From: a virus
Virus record (IMG/VR): IMGVR_UViG_3300025816_000050
Coordinates: 1-30,882 of that record
DNA length: 30,882 nucleotides
Direction: 5' to 3' (one strand)
The position numbers and the translations under genes were made by a program. Positions 16,961 through 25,776 of the stretch are shown piece after piece (the first letter of the stretch is position 1; each line of letters opens with the position of its first letter). Below the pieces are notes generated by a model. That model searched no databases. It was not told the origin of the DNA and saw only the letters and a list, made by a program, of their open reading frames with translations.

Positions 16961-17631
16961 TAATAAAATCTCCTAGCTGGAGTCAACATTAATGATGCTC
17001 TATTTCTATCCTCGTCTGCTGCTAGTTTAAAATCTTGTTCGTATTGTTGTTTTAGTAGCCCTGCTTTTTGAGGATTCTTTTTTAAAGCTATATAGTAGGC
17101 TAACCCACTAACCATACAAGGCATAAACCTTGAAGGTACTTCAGGATTTTCTGCTGATGTACTTACATCGTCAATCCTTTGTATTCTGTAAGAAATTAAT
17201 TGATAGTTATTAGTGTCTGGTGTTGGCCAGAGGTTTACTACAGGAGTAATTTGTCTATCAACAAAATACTGTGTAGGTCTTGCTTGAGTAGTTTTAGTAG
17301 GAATATTTAAAAATTCTTGCCTACCTATTCTATCTATTTCTATATCTAGAACTGGGCTTTTGCTAGTGTCTCTGATAACAGCTGACAATATATCAATATC
17401 GTATCCGTTTAAATTATAACTGGCTGTGCCTTTAGTTAAATCTAGAGTTTCTTGCTCTATAGTCCACAGATTAACGCCTCTATTAGCCCAATCTGCAAAC
17501 ATTATATTCATAGAACGTCTAGCAGTTCTAGCATCGTACCCTGTACGTTGTTCTAGTCCTGCTAGTTCGTAAGCCTCTTCTATAGTTTCAGCTATATCTA
17601 AGGCAAAAGTTTTAGTGCCTGAAAAAGCCAT
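16960..17631 (-). CDS. head-tail connector/adaptor protein
   Basis: This 223-residue protein begins FSGTKTFALDIAETIEEAYELAG and contains EQRTGYDARTARRSMNIMFADWANRGVNLW, then YQLISYRIQRIDDVSTS and a helical end PQKAGLLKQQYEQDFKLAADEDR. I recognise it as a P22 gp4-like or SU10-like connector of marine podophages, placed next to another adaptor gene. It should attach the portal ring to the tail. Confidence 0.75.
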   Translation of the reverse strand: MAFSGTKTFALDIAETIEEAYELAGLEQRTGYDARTARRSMNIMFADWANRGVNLWTIEQETLDLTKGTASYNLNGYDIDILSAVIRDTSKSPVLDIEIDRIGRQEFLNIPTKTTQARPTQYFVDRQITPVVNLWPTPDTNNYQLISYRIQRIDDVSTSAENPEVPSRFMPCMVSGLAYYIALKKNPQKAGLLKQQYEQDFKLAADEDRNRASLMLTPARRFY

Positions 17632-17635
17632 TTAT

Positions 17636-18040
17636 TTAAAACTCTTTAAATAGAGTAATTACTATAACGTACGAGTCACCGCTTCCAGCACCTGTCGTTG
17701 TTAGTAGTATATCTCCTGTTTTACCACTGCCTGAAGTGTTCCTGATACCACCGAACTCTGTAAAATCTTCGTCAGTTGTATAGTCTGAGTTTAAATCCCA
17801 ACAGATAGTATTAGTAGTAGCATCCCACAAAAGTTTGACACTCATACCAAAAGTTGAATAAACAATTTTAGCTAACCTTACACCAGTACATGCTTTACCA
17901 TCACTAGTTCTAGTTGCTAAACCACTTACATCAACCTTATTTACTGCTGCCTCGCCTGTACCATCGGATGTGTTGGTCAGCTGAATAACAGCTGACCTAT
18001 CACTATCTGACAGAGTTGTTGAAGTTACTGCGTCTGCCAT
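17636..18040 (-). CDS. small head protein (134 aa)
   Basis: This 134-residue protein is Thr/Ser/Asp-rich and beta-rich, with LSDSDRSAVIQLTNTSDGTG, LLWDATTNTICWDLNSDY and an end DSYVIVITLFKEF. It is a conserved small structural protein of marine phages that sits between the decoration-type gene and the connector. Function unknown; a head decoration or neck component is likely. Confidence 0.65.
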   Translation of the reverse strand: MADAVTSTTLSDSDRSAVIQLTNTSDGTGEAAVNKVDVSGLATRTSDGKACTGVRLAKIVYSTFGMSVKLLWDATTNTICWDLNSDYTTDEDFTEFGGIRNTSGSGKTGDILLTTTGAGSGDSYVIVITLFKEF

Positions 18041-18050
18041 ATATTACTCC

Positions 18051-18671
18051 TTAAGAAGCTACGTCGTAGCCGATTATCTCAATCATAAAACGACCAGCAG
18101 TATAAGCAGCATCGCCTGTACCTTGACTTACTAAATATAAGTATTGATCAGCAGTAATGTCTCCACCAGCAACCATAGTGCCTGCAGATGCAGCACCAGC
18201 GTTAATGATTTGAGTTTCAGTTAAATCACCGATAGCTGTATCGTTTACACCTGTGCCTTCAGTAGCTGAGTACAGATCAATGTCTGTGCTTCCGCCAGCA
18301 GGAGTTTCTACACATGTCATAGTTACACCAAAAACAACACCTTGGTTGGCTGTTGTAACCTGTGCTATATAAGCAACACCTGAGCCATCTTTACCGATAA
18401 TATCGCCTGCAGTTCCACCGTCTTTTAACCCAGTTAAGTCAATCATGATAGTAGATTTTACTATGTTAACGTTAGTGTCAACATCACTGTGTAGTCTGTC
18501 TACCTGAGTGATGTAAACTGCTGCTGTGCCTTCAATACCAGCACTTGCAACAGCTTCATTTGCTATTTTATCGCCACTAGTAACAGTAACTGTACCAGTG
18601 GTTGAGTTTTCTGAGATAGTTTGAAAACCGTTTTTGGAGCGGACTGGTCCGCTAAAAGTTGAATTTGCCAT
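18051..18671 (-). CDS. head fibre/decoration-type protein
   Basis: This 206-residue protein starts MANSTFSGPVRSKNGFQTI, a start shared by many marine phage head proteins, followed by a beta-rich body and a conserved C-terminus ADQYLYLVSQGTGDAAYTAGRFMIEIIGYD. A strong ribosome binding site AGGAGG lies six bases before the ATG. It is the first gene after the terminator behind the major capsid gene, so it may have its own promoter in the 106 bases between. Likely a capsid decoration protein. Confidence 0.7.
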   Translation of the reverse strand: MANSTFSGPVRSKNGFQTISENSTTGTVTVTSGDKIANEAVASAGIEGTAAVYITQVDRLHSDVDTNVNIVKSTIMIDLTGLKDGGTAGDIIGKDGSGVAYIAQVTTANQGVVFGVTMTCVETPAGGSTDIDLYSATEGTGVNDTAIGDLTETQIINAGAASAGTMVAGGDITADQYLYLVSQGTGDAAYTAGRFMIEIIGYDVAS

Positions 18672-18776
18672 AATTTCCTCCTACGGAAATAAGTTTCACC
18701 ATCTTGGCTTGTCTGCTAGGTCAGTTGGTAAAACAAGTTAAAAAGTCCTAGAATTGAATGATATAACGTATCCTAG

Positions 18777-18804
18777 AAAAAAGAAAGGGAGCCGAAGCTC
18801 CCTT
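18777..18804 (-). terminator. intrinsic terminator with UUCG loop after the capsid gene
   Basis: On the minus strand the RNA folds AAGGGAGC-UUCG-GCUCCCUU followed by UCUUUUUU. The C(UUCG)G tetraloop is exceptionally stable and the U tract follows directly. It lies 32 bases after the capsid stop and should cap or attenuate the transcript after the most abundant gene. Confidence 0.9.
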
Positions 18805-18835
18805 AAATGACGTAAAAACGTCTACCCCGAAAGGA

Positions 18836-19744
18836 TTAAGCTCCTGGTGAACCGTACATTCCACGCCAGTCACTAAAGCCGAAAGAATATCTTTCTCTTG
18901 CTTTGTATCTTACGTTTCCTGTTTCGAAGTCACCTTCCATGCCAGTTGACATAGGTGATCTTACGAAGTGCTTCATACCATTAGGAGCATCAGTCTTGAT
19001 GAAGAAAGCATCAGTATCTGTTAGATAATGGTTAACAACGTAACCTTCTGGGAACATTCCCATGTTTTTCATTGCGTTGATGTCATTATCAGAAGTTGAT
19101 ACTCTTCCTGGAGTTTGAAGGATTCTCTCAGCTACAAATTGCAGTTGAGGAGGAACGATTAATTTTCTTGCTTGAACATTAATTTTAATTCCTCTCTCGT
19201 CTTTAAACTGAGAAATATCGATCAAAGCATTCTCCAATGAAGTTTCATTCAAGTCTGCAGCAGTTGAAGGTTCATTTGACTGATCGCCAGCTGTTAAAGT
19301 TGGGTGATCTGTAGTCATTAAAGGTTTGCCGTCGCCTCCTGGGAAGGAAGTTGAGAAACCATTGTTAAGAACATTCGCAGCTTTTACCTGCTTGGTGTTA
19401 GCCATTGAACGTGCTAAAGCCCTTGTATATCTAGAAGATAGGCTATCGTAGAGGTTATCTTCGATTGCTTCTTCTGTCAATGAGAAGGCTAAAGCGACAG
19501 TTTCATGGGTGTAACGAGATGTGAAAGTTTCTTGAGCTGTATCATAACTAACTGAAGCACCTTCCCCTTTTACAGGAGCTTGTGCAAAGCCAGCTAACAT
19601 TACTTCCTCTTCGAAAGCTCTGTCAGAATTCTCAGTATCAAAAATTTCCGCATGTTCGTTCTCATAACGATCGTACTCTAAACCAAAAAGTGCGTTCAAT
19701 CCTGGTTCGAGTTCTTTTACTAGTTGAGCTCTATTAATTGCCAT
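18836..19744 (-). CDS. major capsid protein
   Basis: This 302-residue protein fits an HK97-fold capsid protein. It begins AINRAQLVKELEPGLNALFGLEYDRYENEH and has ALARSMANTKQVKAANVLNNGF, KIIVPPQ-like KLIVPPQLQFVAERILQ and SYGFSDWRGMYGSPG-like end GFSDWRGMYGSPGA. The position after scaffold and decoration genes and before a terminator is typical. AAGGTGAT precedes the start, in a leader (AAAGGTGATATAAATGGC) identical to that of the decoration gene upstream, so both may be tuned for high expression. Confidence 0.88.
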   Translation of the reverse strand: MAINRAQLVKELEPGLNALFGLEYDRYENEHAEIFDTENSDRAFEEEVMLAGFAQAPVKGEGASVSYDTAQETFTSRYTHETVALAFSLTEEAIEDNLYDSLSSRYTRALARSMANTKQVKAANVLNNGFSTSFPGGDGKPLMTTDHPTLTAGDQSNEPSTAADLNETSLENALIDISQFKDERGIKINVQARKLIVPPQLQFVAERILQTPGRVSTSDNDINAMKNMGMFPEGYVVNHYLTDTDAFFIKTDAPNGMKHFVRSPMSTGMEGDFETGNVRYKARERYSFGFSDWRGMYGSPGA

Positions 19745-19756
19745 TTATATCACCTT

Positions 19757-20296
19757 TTAGTCGTTGCCGAATACAGAAGCTGGGAATATGAATAAACCTC
19801 TAGCATATTGCCCAATTGAGTTGTCTGGTCTATCGACGAAGCCAACCTGTTTAGCAATACCACTAGCAGTAGTAGTAGTCACACCTTCTTTAGAACGGTT
19901 GTTGTTAGTATCACCTGCAGTTGTAGAGATAGTATGTACTTTACCGACGTCTGCTTGAGTAGGAGTACCTGTGTACTGTGCCTCATAGACTATATCGGGA
20001 TCAGCATATACATATGCTTTAGCATCTGCAGAACCTAGTGTTGCGGTACCATCTGGCCATTTTCTGGACCAAACTGGAGTACCATCTGTTGCTGTGTATT
20101 GTACACCGTAAAACACACCTAGAGGAGCGTCGGTTGCACCACCTTGAAGAACGTAACCACTTGTCAATTTCACGACATCACCTGAAAAAATATCACCTGA
20201 TGCCCCACTTGCGATTGCGAACTCTGAAGGTCTAATAGTGCCACCACTCATATGGTATGCTGGTGTAAATCCGTTAGGATCATTTACATTAGCCAT
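19757..20296 (-). CDS. capsid decoration/stabilising protein
   Basis: This 179-residue protein starts ANVNDPNGFTPAYHMSGGTIRPSEFAIASG and continues with a beta-rich fold including GDVVKLTSGYVLQGG and APLGVFYGVQYT. The ANVNDPNGF and GDxVK motifs belong to a capsid-cement-like protein that lies directly before the major capsid gene in many marine phages. Its leader matches that of the capsid gene. It probably binds the outer capsid and stabilises it. Confidence 0.75.
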   Translation of the reverse strand: MANVNDPNGFTPAYHMSGGTIRPSEFAIASGASGDIFSGDVVKLTSGYVLQGGATDAPLGVFYGVQYTATDGTPVWSRKWPDGTATLGSADAKAYVYADPDIVYEAQYTGTPTQADVGKVHTISTTAGDTNNNRSKEGVTTTTASGIAKQVGFVDRPDNSIGQYARGLFIFPASVFGND

Positions 20297-20345
20297 TTAT
20301 ATCACCTTTATTGTTAATATAAGTTCAAAATATAGTTCTAAAGTA

Positions 20346-20831
20346 CTAGCCTTTAGAACCTCCGCTTCCAAAAGTAATCTTAGATGACCTAGACGGATTG
20401 TCTATAGGCATAATAGGATTACTCTCTCGCATAAGATTATTGTCCACTGCATCCATCTGATCGTTAGCAAGTCTGGCGTAATATCGCCTTCTTTCTTCGA
20501 TCGTCTCGATTGGCATCTTAGCGAGGATTAAGCCACCAACTCCTATGACTCCAGCGTGTTTACCTTCATCAAGGGATGGTGCTTCAAAATCAGGATGGTC
20601 TTTAGCCATTACTGGCTCCCAACCTTCACGAATACGTTTAGACATATTCGCTTGATCTTGTTGCCCAACCATTGACTCACGTATCCATCTGTATACATAG
20701 CCCTCTGGTGGATTGGGTGCGTCTAATAAAGACGGTGGACTCCATGGTTTTCGTCGTGAAGTTTTTTCTCGACTTTCTGCAGATCTGGAGGTTCGATCTG
20801 TGTTAGTAGTTTCGTTATTTTTATCTACCAT
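20346..20831 (-). CDS. conserved head-module protein (161 aa)
   Basis: This 161-residue protein has a Ser/Arg/Thr-rich, disordered start (SRSAESREKTSRRKPWSPPSL), then PNPPEGYVYRWIRESMVGQQDQANMSKRIREGWEPVMAKDHPDF, a signature of a conserved small gene beside scaffold genes in marine podophages. The C-terminus is Gly/Ser-rich. It has no known function and may be a minor head protein or scaffold partner. It overlaps no neighbour; four bases separate it from the scaffold gene. Confidence 0.65.
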   Translation of the reverse strand: MVDKNNETTNTDRTSRSAESREKTSRRKPWSPPSLLDAPNPPEGYVYRWIRESMVGQQDQANMSKRIREGWEPVMAKDHPDFEAPSLDEGKHAGVIGVGGLILAKMPIETIEERRRYYARLANDQMDAVDNNLMRESNPIMPIDNPSRSSKITFGSGGSKG

Positions 20832-20834
20832 TTT

Positions 20835-21737
20835 CTACTCCTTAACATGCTTAGCATATTCTTCTAGTGGCACACCTAATCTTTTTGCTATTGCTACTTG
20901 ACTCGGTGTGAGTTGTACTTTTCTACGTGAACGTGTTCTTGCTGTTGTAGACCCTCTACTTGAACCAGCTACTACCTCGTTCACAGTGTTCTGTTGAGTT
21001 TTTCCTAATTTATGAGGAAAAGCCTCAGCCATTCTTTTATCCACTTCTGCGTAATAGCTATCAGAAGTTGGATCGTAACCCTCTTGTTCTACTAGTTGCC
21101 TATGAAAAGCAAAAGCACTAGTAGTCATAGCTACGTCAGAGCCGAACCATTCGTTCTGTTTAGCCCATTCCTGAGCTTTAGGATCTGCTTCTACTTGAGC
21201 TTGTTGTTGAGGTTGACTTCTAGATTGTATTTCTTTTTCAACATCAACAACAGGTTCTTGTACCTCTTCAGTATTTTTTGCTTTGACTCGATTAAGGCTT
21301 TCCTCTTCTACTGCTAATTTAGCAACATCTTTTTGAGCTTCGAGCATTGCGTCTGTATCGCCCATCTCGTATGCCTTTTTATATCGGTCTTGAGCAGACT
21401 GAAGTTCAGACCCAACTCTACCTTTATACTCATCATATAAGTTCTGATCAGTTTTTGAAAGTTTATTTTTTGTCTGATTAAGTTCACCCTGAACAGACTT
21501 AGCATAATCTATTGCTGCCTGTTCACGTCTTTCAGCTTCTCGAATCTTATAAGTCAGTTTAGCGATACGTTTTTTAACGCCTTCGCTGTAATCTTCTATT
21601 TCATCAGATTCTTTTTTAGCTTCTTGTTGAGGTTCCTCTTCTTGAAGTTCCTCATCCTCATCATCTTCTGACTCAGGGAGTTCAACTTCCGTTAACTCTT
21701 CCTGTTCAGCTTCTTGTTGCAAGGCTTCATCTGCCAT
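20835..21737 (-). CDS. scaffolding protein (predicted)
   Basis: This 300-residue protein is highly charged and helical. Residues 1-55 are Glu/Gln/Asp-rich, followed by a coiled-coil-like part (YSEGVKKRIAKLTYKIREAERR) and a C-terminal basic tail (TTARTRSRRKVQLTPSQVAIAKRLGVPLEEYAKHVKE). The last 30 residues could form a helix-turn-helix that binds capsid protein. Charge pattern, length and its place before the decoration and capsid genes are typical of scaffolding proteins. Confidence 0.78.
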   Translation of the reverse strand: MADEALQQEAEQEELTEVELPESEDDEDEELQEEEPQQEAKKESDEIEDYSEGVKKRIAKLTYKIREAERREQAAIDYAKSVQGELNQTKNKLSKTDQNLYDEYKGRVGSELQSAQDRYKKAYEMGDTDAMLEAQKDVAKLAVEEESLNRVKAKNTEEVQEPVVDVEKEIQSRSQPQQQAQVEADPKAQEWAKQNEWFGSDVAMTTSAFAFHRQLVEQEGYDPTSDSYYAEVDKRMAEAFPHKLGKTQQNTVNEVVAGSSRGSTTARTRSRRKVQLTPSQVAIAKRLGVPLEEYAKHVKE

Positions 21738-21766
21738 GTTTTGCTCCTGTTGTTGCGTGATTCATA

Positions 21767-22237
21767 TTAGCCTGAAACTATATCCTCAGGATCGTTTATA
21801 ACTGCTAATACATCATCATCGTTTAATAATCGCAAGTCGCCACCCTCAATTTTGATTCGTGCTCCTGCGTACCTGCCGAATATCACCCAGTCACCTTCTT
21901 GACACCATGCACCTCCAGGATATCTATCCTTATCAGCGTATGCGTCTGGACCAAGCGATACTACGTATCCTACATTAGTGGCTATACGTTCTTTTTCTAA
22001 TGTTTCATTAGCTAAGTATAGACCACCTTTAGTTTTTTGCTTTCTGCTGAAAGGTAAAACCATTAGTCTGTAGCCTGTGGGGGTAGGGAGTTCTTCTTTT
22101 AAATTAGAATCTTTTTCAACATTATCAGGAGTAAATTTTAAATCTTCCTTAGGTTCAACTTCTTCTTCTTTAAAACGGTCAACCGAATTTGGTATCGGTT
22201 CGCCACCTTTGCCGAATGCGGCAACTTCTTTAGTCAT
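21767..22237 (-). CDS. GroES-like co-chaperonin
   Basis: This 156-residue protein has an acidic Pro-containing extension (1-50) not found in bacterial GroES, then a GroES-type beta barrel (52-150). Key parts are GYRLMVLPFSRKQKTKGGLYLANE with the mobile-loop region at 64-78, VGYVVSLGPDAY (89-100) and GDWVIFGRYAGARIKIEGG (115-133). Phage GroES homologues pair with host GroEL to fold capsid proteins. It lies directly before the scaffold gene. No GroEL gene is in the window. Confidence 0.9.
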   Translation of the reverse strand: MTKEVAAFGKGGEPIPNSVDRFKEEEVEPKEDLKFTPDNVEKDSNLKEELPTPTGYRLMVLPFSRKQKTKGGLYLANETLEKERIATNVGYVVSLGPDAYADKDRYPGGAWCQEGDWVIFGRYAGARIKIEGGDLRLLNDDDVLAVINDPEDIVSG

Positions 22238-22406
22238 CTTCTATATCCTTATGCAGGTCTCTAATTAAGAGTTCCGTAAACGACAGACCTGATATTTCGC
22301 CTACGATTTTTTGATAACTTTCAAAATCTTGCACTCCACCATTAGCGAGTGTTTCTGTTAACTGCTCTTTTCTTTCTGCAATTAACTTCTTTAACTTATC
22401 GAACAT
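22230..22406 (-). CDS. small conserved protein (58 aa)
   Basis: ATG at 22406 opens a 58-residue frame MFDKLKKLIAERKEQLTETL... with LANGGVQDFESYQKIVGEISGLSFTELLIRDL. I recognise this pattern as a conserved small protein found before GroES or head genes in marine phages. It overlaps the GroES start by eight bases. It is helical and charged; function unknown. Confidence 0.7.
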   Translation of the reverse strand: MFDKLKKLIAERKEQLTETLANGGVQDFESYQKIVGEISGLSFTELLIRDLHKDIEDD

Positions 22407-22411
22407 CTATA

Positions 22412-22684
22412 CTATTTCTTCTTCTTAGATTTTCTTCTAGATTTAGCACCAGAACACTTCCATCTTTTTCTTGATAAGTTATTAGGAGTGTTAGGATCAT
22501 TTTGTTTTTTCTTAGATAACCTCTTTTTTATACCTAAACTTCTTGCACAATACGAGTCGCCTTTAGATGTTCCTGGTCTGACTCTTCTTTTACCGTCTTT
22601 GGCTTTACCTGCTTGACCATAACTAACCTTTTTACCAGACTTAGTTACTTTTACTTTAGCCTTGCCTCTTCTTGGTGTTGCCAT
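22412..22684 (-). CDS. very basic small protein (90 aa)
   Basis: This 90-residue protein is about one third Lys and Arg. The conserved middle, GTSKGDSYCARSLGIKKRLSK then NDPNTPNNLSRKRWKCSGAK, is a recognisable marker of small marine phage proteins with two Cys that could bind metal. Very basic proteins like this may bind nucleic acid or be part of the virion core. Five bases separate it from the next gene. Confidence 0.65.
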   Translation of the reverse strand: MATPRRGKAKVKVTKSGKKVSYGQAGKAKDGKRRVRPGTSKGDSYCARSLGIKKRLSKKKQNDPNTPNNLSRKRWKCSGAKSRRKSKKKK

Positions 22685-22702
22685 TGTGATCAGTATACCT
22701 AA

Positions 22703-23032
22703 TTATGCTAATTTAGTAACCTTAGTTTTGTTAGCCACACCATTACCTTTACACATAACAGTATTAGAGCCACCACCTTTTTTCATCATTTTAAAATCTA
22801 CGCCAGATAATTTACCGTCTTTGTTTTTATCTAGTTTAGTTTGACCACCGTGTAGTTCACCACCGTGTGCTTTAGCAGTTCTTGCTGCTGCCTTAAAATC
22901 TGATGCTGAAGGTGCACCTTTAGCTCCTGGCTTACGCATTTTTCTGCCTTCTTTACGTTTTTGGTTTATGTTATAATATAAACCTCTTTTAGCAGTTCTG
23001 CCGTCTTTAGTCTTATGCGTTTTTACACCCAT
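22703..23032 (-). CDS. basic protein with an EF-hand-like calcium loop
   Basis: This 109-residue basic protein contains LDKNKDGKLSGVDF at residues 67-80, a canonical EF-hand or dockerin-like loop with D68, N70, D72, K74 (backbone), S76 and D79 as calcium ligands. The rest is Gly/Lys-rich (GGELHGGQT, MMKKGGGSN). TAATG joins it to the preceding small gene. Calcium may stabilise a virion protein in seawater (inference). Known family members occur in marine phages; role unknown. Confidence 0.65.
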   Translation of the reverse strand: MGVKTHKTKDGRTAKRGLYYNINQKRKEGRKMRKPGAKGAPSASDFKAAARTAKAHGGELHGGQTKLDKNKDGKLSGVDFKMMKKGGGSNTVMCKGNGVANKTKVTKLA

Positions 23033-23202
23033 TACAGTTTACCGCTCCAACTTGCGTTGTGCTTTGTGCCTTGTGTAGCTTTACCTGTTCCTTGAGTTTT
23101 AACTTTACCCTGACCAAATACTTTTTTGAATAAAACATCTTTTACTCGTACTGGTTTTGATAAGTCAATTTTATTAGGACCTTTTACATTTACTTTTTTC
23201 AT
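23032..23202 (-). CDS. small basic protein (56 aa)
   Basis: ATG at 23202 starts a 56-residue frame MKKVNVKGPNKIDLSKPVRV..., Lys/Gly/Thr-rich, ending QGTKHNASWSGKL. The TAA stop shares one base with the ATG of the EF-hand gene (TAATG), and GAGGAAGT precedes the start by four to five bases. It is one of several tiny basic genes between portal and GroES. No family identified. Confidence 0.65.
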   Translation of the reverse strand: MKKVNVKGPNKIDLSKPVRVKDVLFKKVFGQGKVKTQGTGKATQGTKHNASWSGKL

Positions 23203-23204
23203 GG

Positions 23205-23375
23205 TTACTTCCTCTTTTTAGCTTTTCCGCCTTTTTCTAACTTGACTTTTCCCATTGCACCACCGCCACGTTTTTTAGCTCTGCCCTTAACTGACTCAGC
23301 GTCAATACGTCTACGGTTGGCATTACCAGCTACAAATGATGAACTAGCTTTACCTCTATTTTTTGCTCTTGGCAT
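23205..23375 (-). CDS. small basic protein (56 aa)
   Basis: ATG at 23375 starts a 56-residue frame MPRAKNRGKASSSFVAGN... that is very rich in Lys, Arg, Gly and Ala and ends KGGKAKKRK. It follows the portal stop by one base, and GGAAG lies seven bases before the start, inside the portal gene. Composition suggests nucleic acid binding or virion packing; no motif beyond this. Confidence 0.65.
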   Translation of the reverse strand: MPRAKNRGKASSSFVAGNANRRRIDAESVKGRAKKRGGGAMGKVKLEKGGKAKKRK

Positions 23376-23376
23376 T

Positions 23377-25773
23377 TTATCTTCCTCTATTTTGGTTATC
23401 TGAGTTTCTTACATCTTTAAGTATCTCAGAGTATGATTTACGGATGCTCTCTTTTTCTTTCATAAGAGCTTCCTCCCTGTCTTGAGCTATTTTCATTTCT
23501 GCTATAGCTTCCGTTGATTCTATTTTAGCTAAATCTACTTGAGATTTTAAGGCATCAGACTGTGCTTTTTGCGCAATTTCCTCACGTTTTAATTCCACTA
23601 TAGGATTCATTTGTGCGTTTTCTTGTGCTTGAGCCATAGCCTGAGCTTGACCAGTTACCACTTGGGTAGCTTGAGCTGCAAGTAGAGCTAATTCATTCAT
23701 CACTTCTGGCGGTATTTCATTGCCAAGTTCTGGTAGCTGTTGCCCTAATACTTGTTCTATTTGTTGTTTATATAACATGGCTTGGTGCTCTTGTATGTTT
23801 GCACTAATAGCCATCTGTGCTGTTTGATTTTGAGCTACCATAGGATTCTGTAAGAAAGAACTATGCGCAGCAATATAGGCATCATGGTTCTGGAACTCAA
23901 ACGCTTTAATAGGTTGTCCTGTCATGGATGCTTGTTGTTCACTTATCGGGTCACGAGGCGGTATTTCTTGAACAGGCGGTAGTATACCGTCTATATCTTT
24001 TACCTCTAGTGCCTCGTACATACGTTTATAGGCTTCTCGTAAATCATGTATTTGCGGTGCTGCCTGTGCCATTTGTAATTCTTGTTGAGCTAACATTACC
24101 CTTTGAGCCATACTAAATATGTTAGGATCGCTTACTGGTATAATATCAACTTTAGCATCAAAGTCTTGAGCTTTAATTTCTCTACTAGCTCCTGGAACAT
24201 CATAAGGATAAACAGGGGGTAGGCTACGAGAAAAAATACCAGCTAATAGCCTAAACTCTTTCTTTTGAGCAAAGTGTAAACGCTTATGAATAGCCGACAT
24301 AACCTTAGTACCACGTTCTAACATAGCTACAGTAGTGCCTACAGGTAGTTGTTGACTACCTATATCGCCCACTTGCATGTCTGCTATGCTAGCAAAACGT
24401 CTACCTGAGTCAATTATGACTCCTAATAGCTGAGTTAATACGCTACTAGGCTCTTTATAGGGTAAAGGCATCAGTGCATCACGGATTGTGCCTCCTGGAA
24501 CGTCTACATCCCTAAATTCACCAGGACGTAACGGTTCGTCTTCACCTTGTACCCTCATACCACGTGCTTTAAAGCCAGCAGGTAGGTTACTTAGCGTTCC
24601 AGCGTCAATTAACTGACGTAAAATTGATGTAGCTGACTTAGTAAGCCCACCAATCATGTGAATTAGCCCAAAACCGTAAAATCCAAGCCCTGGAAGGAAC
24701 TTATAGTGTACAAAGTACTCTTTTTTACGGAATAATTCGTCTTCTTGCTCCCAATTACGTCGGATTGAGAGTATTTCATCGCTATCTTCTAAAATAGTAA
24801 CGATATAAGGTACGGCAAAACCGTAATTATCTATGTCTGGAAGCTCTAAATTGACGTGTAACTCTAAAACTGAGTACTCATTATAGTCAGTTAGAGGTGG
24901 CTCTATGCCTTGAAGCTCATCAATCTTTTCTTTTGCTTCGTTATATTCTAAATCTACCCCTGCTTCACCTATTTGTACGTCTCGGTACGTACCATTCATT
25001 TGTAATTTTTTTAAATCGTTACCTGTCATACTGATAACATGAGTAAAACGTGGGCTGGTTTCTAAATCTGTAGTTTCGTAGGCTACTACTAAGTCTTCAG
25101 CTTTAACTAATCTACTGGTAGCCCTACCTAATAGGTTATCGTAATAAACTTTTTTGAATGCACTACCAGCCAATGGTAAATAAAACAATAAACTATCCAT
25201 TTCTGGGTCATACTCTTGCATGACTTCAGTAATTTGATAATTCATAAATTCTTTTACACGTTGACTTTGACTCATTGCCTCTGGACTTTCGTTGCCCATG
25301 ACACGTGTTTTTACTGGACCACCACTTGGTAATAATTCTTTATAGGCTTGAGCTTGAAATTGTGTTACTGCTTCACTGAGTAAAGGGTGATGTACACCTG
25401 TAGCTCCAGGAAAAGGTTCTTCTCTTTCTTCAGTTTGTATACCTAGTAATTCTAAACCTTTAGTAAATACATCAAGCCAATCTTTACGTGATTCTTTATC
25501 TTGTTCAAAAGCATCAACTAGTTCACTAGCTAACGTTTGTAAAGAAGATGAATCTAAAACTTCTGCTAGATTCACTTGGTGTTCGGTAGCTATTATTTCT
25601 TCCTCTTCAAAAAGAGGAATTAAATTACCGTCCTGACCTACTTCAAAAGCGTTAGTCATTTCACCCTGAATATTCATTTCTTCAGGAAGCTCAATTTCTA
25701 GCGTTTCTTGTACTGGACTTAATAGTTCTTCAGGTAAGCCACCTTCTTGGAGATTTTGTCTTTCTATTGCCAT
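23377..25773 (-). CDS. portal protein
   Basis: This 798-residue protein matches the long P22-like portal of marine podophages. Recognisable parts are REEPFPGATGVHHPLLSEAVTQFQAQAYKELLP (about 117-149), the aromatic- and acid-rich wing (TDYNEYSVLELHVNLELPDID), and the helical crown (NPIVELKREEIAQKAQSDALKSQVDLAKIE) near the C-terminus. The portal is the ring at one capsid vertex through which DNA enters and leaves. It is coupled to TerL, whose stop lies three bases upstream of its start. Confidence 0.88.
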   Translation of the reverse strand: MAIERQNLQEGGLPEELLSPVQETLEIELPEEMNIQGEMTNAFEVGQDGNLIPLFEEEEIIATEHQVNLAEVLDSSSLQTLASELVDAFEQDKESRKDWLDVFTKGLELLGIQTEEREEPFPGATGVHHPLLSEAVTQFQAQAYKELLPSGGPVKTRVMGNESPEAMSQSQRVKEFMNYQITEVMQEYDPEMDSLLFYLPLAGSAFKKVYYDNLLGRATSRLVKAEDLVVAYETTDLETSPRFTHVISMTGNDLKKLQMNGTYRDVQIGEAGVDLEYNEAKEKIDELQGIEPPLTDYNEYSVLELHVNLELPDIDNYGFAVPYIVTILEDSDEILSIRRNWEQEDELFRKKEYFVHYKFLPGLGFYGFGLIHMIGGLTKSATSILRQLIDAGTLSNLPAGFKARGMRVQGEDEPLRPGEFRDVDVPGGTIRDALMPLPYKEPSSVLTQLLGVIIDSGRRFASIADMQVGDIGSQQLPVGTTVAMLERGTKVMSAIHKRLHFAQKKEFRLLAGIFSRSLPPVYPYDVPGASREIKAQDFDAKVDIIPVSDPNIFSMAQRVMLAQQELQMAQAAPQIHDLREAYKRMYEALEVKDIDGILPPVQEIPPRDPISEQQASMTGQPIKAFEFQNHDAYIAAHSSFLQNPMVAQNQTAQMAISANIQEHQAMLYKQQIEQVLGQQLPELGNEIPPEVMNELALLAAQATQVVTGQAQAMAQAQENAQMNPIVELKREEIAQKAQSDALKSQVDLAKIESTEAIAEMKIAQDREEALMKEKESIRKSYSEILKDVRNSDNQNRGR

Positions 25774-25776
25774 GGG

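Noticed and set aside
18700-18745. Possible tRNA-like D-arm (AGGTCAGTTGGTAAAAC)
   Set aside because: No acceptor stem, anticodon arm or T-arm could be built around it.
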